From NCBI GenBank assembly GCA_007745635.1, contig CP036272.1, positions 2,537,266 through 2,601,265 of the forward strand: a stretch of DNA of 64,000 bases, written 5' to 3'. Both the position numbers and the translations under genes were made by a program. How positions within the stretch are numbered: the first letter of the stretch is position 1; every line of letters starts with the position of its first letter. The notes beneath the pieces are model-generated. The model did no database searches. It worked only from the letters and a program-made list of their open reading frames with translations, and was not told the DNA's origin. This stretch comes from Stieleria bergensis (lineage in GTDB: Bacteria; Planctomycetota; Planctomycetia; Pirellulales; Pirellulaceae). Shown piece after piece: positions 46,318-54,943 of this stretch.

Positions 46318-47466
46318 TCAGGGAGTCTGTTTCTGCTTGCCCAACGTTCGTGAGAAGAACGTTTCCATTGCAGGCTTGGTGCGATCAGAGTGTTGGTTGA
46401 AAACCCCGTGACCTGCACCGTCGATGCGCATGTAGGTCACATCAGCGCCCGCCTTTTTCAACGCTTCTGCGAAAACATCGCCGTGCTTGACGTTCACGGT
46501 GCCATCAGCGGTGCCATGGATCAACAGGAAGGGCGGGGCTTGTTGGTGCACATGGGTGATCGGTGAGCACGCTCGGATTAGCGTCTCACGCTGATCGGCC
46601 TCTCCCTTGAACCGGCTGTCTCCCCGGGGGCTTCGAGGGAACAGCCCAAAGTCAGATGGAGTCGCCGAGGCGCAAACCGCTTGCAACAGACTTGACTGGT
46701 CTTGGTAGGGGCCGTCGCCTTCAAGCTTGGCTGCTGGCGGGCACAAGCCAAGCATTGAGACCAGGTGAGCTCCGGCTGAGTTTCCGTAGCCTCCCAATCG
46801 ATTCGGGTCGACGTTGTATTTCTTGGCATGGGCACGGAACCAGCGGACCGCACATTTAACGTCCTCTATACAGGCAGGGAACGGCGCTTCACCGGTCAGC
46901 CGGTAGTTGACGGTGATGCACACGTATCCCTTTTGAGCGTACTCGATCGCACCCCGCAGAAAGGTTGCGGCGCGTTTGTCTCCACTTCGCCAGCCACCGC
47001 CGTGGACAAAAACAATCCCCGGGCGAGGCTCACTTGCGGCTGCTTTGGGGCGGACAAGGTCCAATTGCCAGGCCTTGCTGTCTCCCGGGCGATAAGCGAT
47101 CCCGGCTTCAATGATCACATCCTCCGGTGCGTTCTTTAGCAACTGTTCGGTGGACATGCCTTGCTGCCGGTTTCGATTGGCGTTTTGCGTTGACTGTCCC
47201 CGATTCGACGCGAGCCGTTTCTGCAAAGCCTCCAGTTCCTGGCGATCGAGGAAGCCATCTTTGTTCGCATCATTGCGATCGAAGAATCGCTTCATCAGCC
47301 CCGTTGTTTCATCGTTGCTAAGCTTTCCATCTCCGTCCCTGTCCATCTTGAGCCAATTCTCAAGCAGGGTCTGACCAGCGGCCGGTGCACGATCAGCTTG
47401 CTGTGCCCGTGCACCGGTCACGAACAAGACGCCCAGTAGGAAACAAAGAATGCAGCGTTGATTCAT
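46318..47466 (-). CDS. EF-hand-containing secreted alpha/beta-hydrolase (esterase/lipase)
   Basis: A 382-residue enzyme starting at ATG 47466 with a signal peptide (about 1-21). Two EF-hand calcium loops (DRDGDGKLSNDE, about 42-53, and DANKDGFLDRQE, about 66-77) come before the hydrolase. The active site follows with HGGGW (oxyanion), GNSAG (nucleophile Ser), a downstream HGTADG (Asp region) and GAGHG (His), all in order. This matches the BD-FAE/esterase group that removes acyl groups such as acetyl or feruloyl from polysaccharides. The EF hands may couple calcium to activity or cell-surface binding. It stands alone, convergent with the PEP-CTERM gene. Confidence 0.9.
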   Translation of the reverse strand: MNQRCILCFLLGVLFVTGARAQQADRAPAAGQTLLENWLKMDRDGDGKLSNDETTGLMKRFFDRNDANKDGFLDRQELEALQKRLASNRGQSTQNANRNRQQGMSTEQLLKNAPEDVIIEAGIAYRPGDSKAWQLDLVRPKAAASEPRPGIVFVHGGGWRSGDKRAATFLRGAIEYAQKGYVCITVNYRLTGEAPFPACIEDVKCAVRWFRAHAKKYNVDPNRLGGYGNSAGAHLVSMLGLCPPAAKLEGDGPYQDQSSLLQAVCASATPSDFGLFPRSPRGDSRFKGEADQRETLIRACSPITHVHQQAPPFLLIHGTADGTVNVKHGDVFAEALKKAGADVTYMRIDGAGHGVFNQHSDRTKPAMETFFSRTLGKQKQTP

Positions 47467-47880
47467 CTTGAACTCAAGGTTGGGGGGGAAGCTTGGGGAA
47501 GTCATGACAAGCGTGTGGTGGAACACAGCGGGGACGGGAATTGAAGACACGCATTACCGTTTCGAGTGCACCACATTCATTCAACGTCTACCATGATACC
47601 GGTTCCGCTTGGCTGTCTCGACGCCCGCGGAGTCCTCTTGTTGAAACAACGAAACAGGGATCAGGTTTCCCCATAAAATGGTGAACCGTTCGCTGAAGTG
47701 CAATCATTGGCCCTGCTGTGCAAAATCGAGGTCCAGCTTTGCCAAGACGATTCAAACACCGACGCAGAAGAGCCCGTTGCAACTTGGTGGCTGGTCAAGC
47801 CTGATGCGAAGCTTCGTTCTGTCGTCTGATCATTCGCGGAACACCAGGCGACAGCGTGTTGACCATCGGCGAGACGCGAT
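47467..47880. other. Gap between esterase and metallophosphoesterase genes
   Basis: This 414-bp stretch separates two minus-strand genes. I found no gene with domain or composition support; open frames on both strands seem to be chance. It should carry the esterase promoter. Confidence 0.5.
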
Positions 47881-48975
47881 TTAGCGGGGGGCGTCGTCGT
47901 CGTCGGGTGACTTGATCGGCTTCTTCCAGAGACGGTCCCAGTGGGCTGTTTTCCAGTTGTCTCGGGTGACATAGGAGCGAACGAGCATCGTGTCCTGCTG
48001 GGTGCCTGGGCGATCAATGATCTGGACGTATAGCAACCCGTGAGCGAGGCCGACGGGCTTGCCTTTGTGGAGCTTGGAGGCTCCCGCGTCGTCGGGATCG
48101 TAGTTGTCGATGCCTTCGATCGTTGGGCTGATCTGTTTGCCATTCCAGCGCCGATGCTTTGGAGGTGAGCCGTGAGTATGTCCATTGAATATGGCGACGA
48201 CGTTGTAGCCACGGATCGCGTCATAGTACGCAGCAAGGTCCTCCGCGGGCCAATCGTACTCCGGCGCGTCTAAGTGCAGATGATGAGAAATAATCACCGG
48301 CCGGCCGCTGTCGCCGACGTGCTTAGCGAGGTCTGCTTTTAAGAATTCCAAGCTCGCCCGCGGTGCGTAATGGTGATCTTTCCGTCGACGTTCGCCTGCG
48401 CCAACGAAGATTCCCAGATTGATGAGGTGCACTGGCCCCCAATCCCATGAATAGTGCAGTCCGTTGCTGGAGAGATGAAGGACGCCGGGCCGCTGCTTGT
48501 TGCGATTGATAATGGCGTCAACGACGAAGGTGTCGCCCTGTGGTCCATCATGATTGCCGTGGATCTCGTAAACGGGCAGAGGAATCCGTCCATCTTGTCC
48601 GGTCAGACCATAGTCAGCGAGGAATCGCTGCCACTCATAACGCTGCATTGCGGGGTATTGTCCCCCAGTTTTATCTAGGCTATCAATCAGGTCACCGGTA
48701 TTGATTAGACCACGCAGGTCAGAGGCGACAACGCCACCACCCATCGCTTCAGGCAGCGTTGATCCCGGTAGCGCGAGCACGCGTTTGACGAACCCGCGAT
48801 TGGCCTGCTCTGAAAGTGGGTCCAATTGCATCGGTTGATCGGCGTGTTCAGCCAGGTACTGAGGGTCGCCACAAACCAGGAATGAGATCCGAGTTTCCTG
48901 GACGTTTGGCGTTTCCGCACGAAGCGTTTGAGTAGCGATTGAGACAGCGCAGAGCAGCAAAAGTGACCGGAGCAT
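47881..48975 (-). CDS. Secreted calcineurin-like metallophosphoesterase
   Basis: A 364-residue protein with a signal peptide (about 1-20). Metal-ligand motifs of the metallophosphatase superfamily occur in order: CGDPQY (with Gln where His is usual, DxQ), NTGDLIDS, IHGNHDG, SHHLH and NGHTHG. It likely hydrolyses a phosphoester outside the cytoplasm; the substrate is unknown. The SGNH-esterase gene ends 77 nt upstream on the same strand, so the two could be co-transcribed. An acidic tail (PDDDDAPR) ends the chain. Confidence 0.9.
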   Translation of the reverse strand: MLRSLLLLCAVSIATQTLRAETPNVQETRISFLVCGDPQYLAEHADQPMQLDPLSEQANRGFVKRVLALPGSTLPEAMGGGVVASDLRGLINTGDLIDSLDKTGGQYPAMQRYEWQRFLADYGLTGQDGRIPLPVYEIHGNHDGPQGDTFVVDAIINRNKQRPGVLHLSSNGLHYSWDWGPVHLINLGIFVGAGERRRKDHHYAPRASLEFLKADLAKHVGDSGRPVIISHHLHLDAPEYDWPAEDLAAYYDAIRGYNVVAIFNGHTHGSPPKHRRWNGKQISPTIEGIDNYDPDDAGASKLHKGKPVGLAHGLLYVQIIDRPGTQQDTMLVRSYVTRDNWKTAHWDRLWKKPIKSPDDDDAPR

Positions 48976-49052
48976 GGTTGGTACCTGAAGGGATTCGGCG
49001 GACTAAATCTGCCCGGTGTTGACGGGGCAGGATTCTGTTCCCATCGTTTGAC

Positions 49053-51647
49053 TCATTCATTCAAGTCAATTTTCAGTTCTCGTCCGTCCTTGTGAATTCG
49101 AATGATTCCGCTGCCGTGCTCTGAACTCATCCATGGGCTGTCGAACAGCATTGGGGGACGCAGGTCGATGGCGGTCCCATTGACCCTTGGAAGCGCCAGG
49201 GATTCGAGTTGCAGGGAAAGGGTCAGCTTATCGCCCGAGAGTTTAAACCATCCGTCCTGCGCGGTGCCGGAAAAGCTTTCCAGGTAGCTTGCAAACGCTT
49301 CGAAGTCCGCGAACTCGGTGTTGCGACCGGCGATCAGAGCCACCGGGGCGTTGCCGTCAGCCATGCGCAGGAAGATCTCGTTATCCCACTGATAACCGCA
49401 TGATCGATTGGGATCGGTGCGAGAGAATCCCTTGATCCCCAGCCACGCATTGCCTTCTTGAAGGATGACCCAGCCATCTTGCTCGACAAGACGTGCCTTC
49501 ATCCCACGGAGGCCGAACAGGATGCGCATGTCTCCGGTTTGCTTGGATTGTTTGTGACGTTGCACCAGCAAGACATTGTCATGTTGCACTGCTTGCTGCT
49601 CGCCATAGGTCTTGCCGTTGGCCAGGCCTTCGCATTGTGGGATCACTCGCGCGTTCACATCCGAGGCGAAGGTGACGCCGTGGTAACGGTTTTGTGAAGT
49701 CAACGCAGGATAGCCTTCGATCAGATCATTTCCCGCCAGATAATCGTGGGAACCGACACGTGGTAACGTCGGGTCAATTAACAGCGAACCCATCACATAG
49801 TCCGGTGTGCAGTGATCGTAGCTCAGCATACGCGGGTCTTCAGGGTCCAGGGCATACCAGGGAGATTCGGTGACGGGGACCTGTTTGCCATCCATTGGGC
49901 GCTGTTTGGCAACTCGTCGCGCGACAGCATTGTATTCGCCACGGTCCTCGGCATCGCTTGCGATGTCCTTGATCACATCCGGCAGGCGGTACTGTGTCGT
50001 GGCCAAAACCCAAGGGTAGCCGATGATGGGATGGGGGTGATAGGAGCGTGCATTCCACCACGGTTTGTTGTCAAGAATGAAGTGGCTCATGCTAAGCCAT
50101 GTGTCTCTGGCACCCCATTGGAAACTGCTTTCAGGTTTCGCAGGGTCATCCTGGTACAGACGCAGTCGTCCGCCGCCGCGCACGCCATTCAACTGGCTGA
50201 TCGCCCAGTCGGCCCAGATCAAGTCGATGAGTTTTCCCATGCGCGAACGTAGCACTGGATCTTCGGCCAGGTCGTGCATGTTGAAGAGTTCCGGCATGGT
50301 GTATTTGCCGTAGCCGGAAAAGATTTCAATCAACAGGCCATGCTTGGCACGCTCGACGCAGTAGCGTTTGTAATAGGCGTTCCAGGCTTGGTGATGTTCC
50401 GTGATGCTGCGACCGTCGGGAAGTTTGCGATCTTGATAAGCGGGCCGATCCTTGATCGCCTGCAAGGCCAGCAGCACATTGCTGTAGTGCATCATTTCGT
50501 GGTTTTCGGAACCATGAATGCCCCACACATGCTGGAGAGCAGCCCTCTGATAGCGACTCTTGTCGCACACGTAGTGCCAAAACATTTTCTCGATCATCGC
50601 CTGCGTTTCGGGATCGAGACGCCCGGGATGGAAGCGGCTTTTATCGTTAAAGAGAAGGTAGATTCGGTTCCACGTCCGCATTTGCCATTTAACATGCTCT
50701 GACGCGGCGATCTCCGGCGTCATTTCATCTGCACCGCCCTCGTTGGTGATGATTGCCTGTTGAGCTTGGCGAATCAGTTGGTTGCCTTTAACCAGATCAC
50801 GGTTGAGCCACAGATGTGCGAAACCGCCTTGAAGCGGCCAGGGCTTGTTCGCACTTAGCACGGATTCAAAGAGCTTGTCGGCGTTCTCGCCGGGGACGCG
50901 TCGCAGGCGACCGGTTGCCAGTTCTGTTGGGGCTTTGTTTGCTCGGGTTGCAGGCACTGGCACCTTTAGGTAGCTCGCTAGCTCCGGGAGGTTTGTTGCG
51001 AGTTCTTCAATGATTAGATCGGTGATCGCTTCGGCACCAGTTTCATTGAAGTGGGTCGTGTCACCTTCTGCAAAGTTGTAAGTCATGCTGGCTTCGTAGC
51101 CGATCTGATTATGGTGCGCAATGCTCGCTCGATGCAGGTCGATGAAAGGCAAATTCAATTCTTGCGCCACCGCTTCGGCGGCTTTGGCGTAGTCTGTCAG
51201 CGTTCCCTTGTAGCTGTACTTGTCGTTGTTGACCAGGTTGGACACGATTTTGCCGTGCTTATCAAAACTGCGACGAGTGACCGAGCTTACAATCACCGCC
51301 TTGCCACCCGACTGCCTGATGCGTTGGACGTAAGATTTTAGATGAGCGCTGTAGACAGCGGTGTCATAGCGTTTCTGATCATTGTGTCCGAATTGAATCA
51401 GAACATAATCGGGTTGTCGCAGAACAAGTTCATCCAGCTTCTTTGATAAGGCTTGCAGCGTGGCTCCGTTCTTGGCGTCGTTCACAATCGTTGCGTGACG
51501 ATTAAAACGCTTTGAAAAAGCAGGCCCCCAGCCCGATTGCACCGCCACGGTCGAATCGCCTATCAAACCGACCAGCACAGGCTTCGGCTGAGCCTCTACT
51601 GCAGAGAGGCCAAGAAAGGTTGCGAAGACTAAGACGAGGATTCTCAT
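49053..51647 (-). CDS. SGNH acetylesterase fused to a large polysaccharide-lyase-like module
   Basis: An 864-residue secreted protein. I start it at ATG 51647, directly before a signal peptide. The N-terminal domain (about 24-225) is an SGNH/GDSL esterase like rhamnogalacturonan acetylesterase: GDST (Ser 32), GHND (87-90) and DTTH (Asp 196, His 199). The remaining ~600 residues are an alpha-helical then beta-rich module (for example NGVRGGGRLRLYQDD) that looks like an alpha/alpha-toroid lyase or hydrolase; I recognise no exact family. An esterase fused to such a module suggests a bifunctional enzyme that deacetylates and cleaves an acetylated polysaccharide. The DUF1961 gene upstream (44 nt) and a sulfatase next to it fit this theme. 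Confidence 0.8.
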   Translation of the reverse strand: MRILVLVFATFLGLSAVEAQPKPVLVGLIGDSTVAVQSGWGPAFSKRFNRHATIVNDAKNGATLQALSKKLDELVLRQPDYVLIQFGHNDQKRYDTAVYSAHLKSYVQRIRQSGGKAVIVSSVTRRSFDKHGKIVSNLVNNDKYSYKGTLTDYAKAAEAVAQELNLPFIDLHRASIAHHNQIGYEASMTYNFAEGDTTHFNETGAEAITDLIIEELATNLPELASYLKVPVPATRANKAPTELATGRLRRVPGENADKLFESVLSANKPWPLQGGFAHLWLNRDLVKGNQLIRQAQQAIITNEGGADEMTPEIAASEHVKWQMRTWNRIYLLFNDKSRFHPGRLDPETQAMIEKMFWHYVCDKSRYQRAALQHVWGIHGSENHEMMHYSNVLLALQAIKDRPAYQDRKLPDGRSITEHHQAWNAYYKRYCVERAKHGLLIEIFSGYGKYTMPELFNMHDLAEDPVLRSRMGKLIDLIWADWAISQLNGVRGGGRLRLYQDDPAKPESSFQWGARDTWLSMSHFILDNKPWWNARSYHPHPIIGYPWVLATTQYRLPDVIKDIASDAEDRGEYNAVARRVAKQRPMDGKQVPVTESPWYALDPEDPRMLSYDHCTPDYVMGSLLIDPTLPRVGSHDYLAGNDLIEGYPALTSQNRYHGVTFASDVNARVIPQCEGLANGKTYGEQQAVQHDNVLLVQRHKQSKQTGDMRILFGLRGMKARLVEQDGWVILQEGNAWLGIKGFSRTDPNRSCGYQWDNEIFLRMADGNAPVALIAGRNTEFADFEAFASYLESFSGTAQDGWFKLSGDKLTLSLQLESLALPRVNGTAIDLRPPMLFDSPWMSSEHGSGIIRIHKDGRELKIDLNE

Positions 51648-51648
51648 A

Positions 51649-51804
51649 TCATTGCTTTTTATTTTCGTTGAAATCGAGGACGCGTTTCTTCTCACCGAAC
51701 GCGATGGTGGCCACTCGGCGAGTCCAGTCCTTTTTGAATCTTCCCTGGAGCGGACGGTTTGCCGGATTCGGATTCAAGCATTGCTCGACAGCGGGTGTCA
51801 GCAT
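51649..51804 (-). CDS. Alternative-frame coding tail (probable frameshifted C-terminus of the DUF1961 gene)
   Basis: In a frame shifted by one relative to the DUF1961 ORF, the minus strand encodes from about 51837 a coding-like stretch with PAVEQCLNPNPANRP, then FKKDWTRRVATIAFGEKKR. It ends in TGA (51651-51649), one base before the ATG of the SGNH gene, just as for tightly coupled operon genes. An ATG at 51804 would give a free-standing 51-residue peptide. Upstream, the same frame hits a stop, so it is not part of a longer intact gene. The simplest reading is a frameshift in the DUF1961 gene (mutation or assembly error), with this as its true end. Confidence 0.45.
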   Translation of the reverse strand: MLTPAVEQCLNPNPANRPLQGRFKKDWTRRVATIAFGEKKRVLDFNENKKQ

Positions 51805-52810
51805 TTGGTTGAAGCTGCTGGAATTCAGAGTCGGAAGCTCCGAAGTGTGTCTTTACGGTGTCCAATTCCGCAGTGTCCGACAAGGTCGCGGACTCGCTCG
51901 CGGACGTTTGAAGGTCGCAACGAAGCTCGGAAAGTGGCTCTGCAAGATTCCCGTCCTGTGCTGCTTGCGGTGCTGCCGTCGCTCGGCTGACGCGGAAATT
52001 CGAATACCGGGCCGAACGCGTGAACATATGACGCAATCCGATGCGGCCTTCGATGATCACGGGCAGATCTTGGTTTGCCAGGTGGAAATAGCGTACCGTG
52101 TCTGGATTTTTGATCTTCAGATAGAGGTCGCGTTCTTTCTTGATCACTGTGATGTGGTGTTTGACTCCGGTGGCGAACAGTCCGGCCGCAGAGTAGTCCG
52201 GTTTCAAGCCGGTTCCCTTTAATCCCTGTTTCTCAGGCATGTATCGGCGCCCGCGCAGGTAGGCGTCCTCTGTTTCGGGGTTGGCGGCATAACTGATGTG
52301 ATACGTATTCATGTGGTTGTAATACATCTTCATCGCCGGCACCTGACGCAGTTCGCTCCATTTTGTGATGTCCTTGGCGTAAGGGCCGGCGTCACTGCCG
52401 GTGGCCTGGATGTACAGAATGGTGACGCAGTTTGGGGCCTTGTCCAGTCGCGTGTATTCGTATTCGATTTTCAAGTCACCGACAAAGTTGTCCTGTGTCC
52501 ACAGCACCATGTGATGAGCATCGTTTTTGAATTTCGGGCCGGCGGTCAGCGTCATGCCGTTGGGGCGATTCGTGACGGTGCCCACTTTGCCATCAAGGAA
52601 CCAATGTTTCCGCCAGTCCCTATCACAGGGATCGGCCAAGGCTTCCGCCCAGGTAACGCTCATTGCGGCCTTTTCAAACGCCACCTGTTCCCCGTTGGGA
52701 TTCGGCCTGCGTTTGGAATCGGCCGTTGGCTCATCGGCCAGCAACGGGGCGGCCAGCAGAAAGAGTACGGCGAAGGTCGTGAAGCGAACGACGTGTCTCA
52801 CGGTGGTCAT
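51692..52810 (-). CDS. DUF1961 family secreted protein with unusual C-terminal tail
   Basis: A protein of 372 residues as read, starting at ATG 52810 and having a signal peptide (about 1-25). Residues about 40-275 are a DUF1961 concanavalin-like jelly roll: TAGPKFKNDAHHMVLWTQ, KIEYEYTRLD, PNCVTILYIQATGS, and the later AGLFATGVKHHITV. The family is tied to polysaccharide breakdown loci and probably binds or cleaves a glycan. The final ~100 residues have no family match and end at 51692, in a different frame from a better-looking tail (51649-51804). This makes a frameshift near 51830 likely. It lies between a sulfatase and the SGNH fusion gene. Confidence 0.8.
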   Translation of the reverse strand: MTTVRHVVRFTTFAVLFLLAAPLLADEPTADSKRRPNPNGEQVAFEKAAMSVTWAEALADPCDRDWRKHWFLDGKVGTVTNRPNGMTLTAGPKFKNDAHHMVLWTQDNFVGDLKIEYEYTRLDKAPNCVTILYIQATGSDAGPYAKDITKWSELRQVPAMKMYYNHMNTYHISYAANPETEDAYLRGRRYMPEKQGLKGTGLKPDYSAAGLFATGVKHHITVIKKERDLYLKIKNPDTVRYFHLANQDLPVIIEGRIGLRHMFTRSARYSNFRVSRATAAPQAAQDGNLAEPLSELRCDLQTSASESATLSDTAELDTVKTHFGASDSEFQQLQPNADTRCRAMLESESGKPSAPGKIQKGLDSPSGHHRVR

Positions 52811-52895
52811 GGAATGCTGTGAAGGAAGTCGCGCAAGGAATGTGGGTTCCAGCATGAATGTTATGCCAATCTGTCGCTATCTTGTCTGTTGGAGC

Positions 52896-52932
52896 GGGAC
52901 GTCGGAAGGGAGCCGGTTCCGGCTCTGGTCCC
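52896..52932 (-). terminator. Strong hairpin downstream of third sulfatase
   Basis: A near-palindromic GAGCCGG/CCGGCTC stem (7 bp, 2-nt loop) with an outer GGGAC/GTCCC pairing lies 15-50 nt after the sulfatase stop on the minus strand. It likely ends or stabilises the sulfatase transcript. A clear T-tract is missing. Confidence 0.55.
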
Positions 52933-52946
52933 CTGCTCTGCCTGCT

Positions 52947-54764
<1,818 letters not shown>

Positions 54765-54843
54765 GATGCTATTCAGTTGTGGCTCAATTGACACTCTGTT
54801 TGTATCCACTCGCGCGAGAAGGTGGCGTTGGGCTGCCCGATGA

Positions 54844-54874
54844 GAATAAACGGGTCAGCGAATAAACGGGTCAG
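54844..54874. repeat. Tandem duplication, 16-bp unit, about 1.9 copies
   Basis: The unit GAATAAACGGGTCAGC is repeated almost exactly in the gap between the PVC haem gene and the sulfatase. The second copy runs directly into a hairpin. Confidence 0.9.
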
Positions 54875-54904
54875 GCCCCACGCTCCGGCGAGCATGGGGT
54901 CTGA
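54872..54904. repeat. REP-like hairpin (GGCCCCA/TGGGG)
   Basis: CAGGCCCCACGCT (54872-54884) pairs with AGCATGGGGTCTG (54891-54903), a stem of about 13 bp with two G-T pairs and a CCGGCG loop. It resembles REP-type palindromes with a GGGTCAG/CTGA core. It lies about 40 nt past the PVC haem gene stop and may also terminate it. No transposase is near. Confidence 0.5.
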
Positions 54905-54943
54905 AACGAGCGGTGGCGATCATCAGGACAGATACGCCAGGGA

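Noticed and set aside
47661-48236. 191-codon minus-strand ORF
   Set aside because: It is mostly a shadow of the metallophosphoesterase gene; its 3' part in the gap has low-complexity Ser/Thr-rich sequence without domain support.
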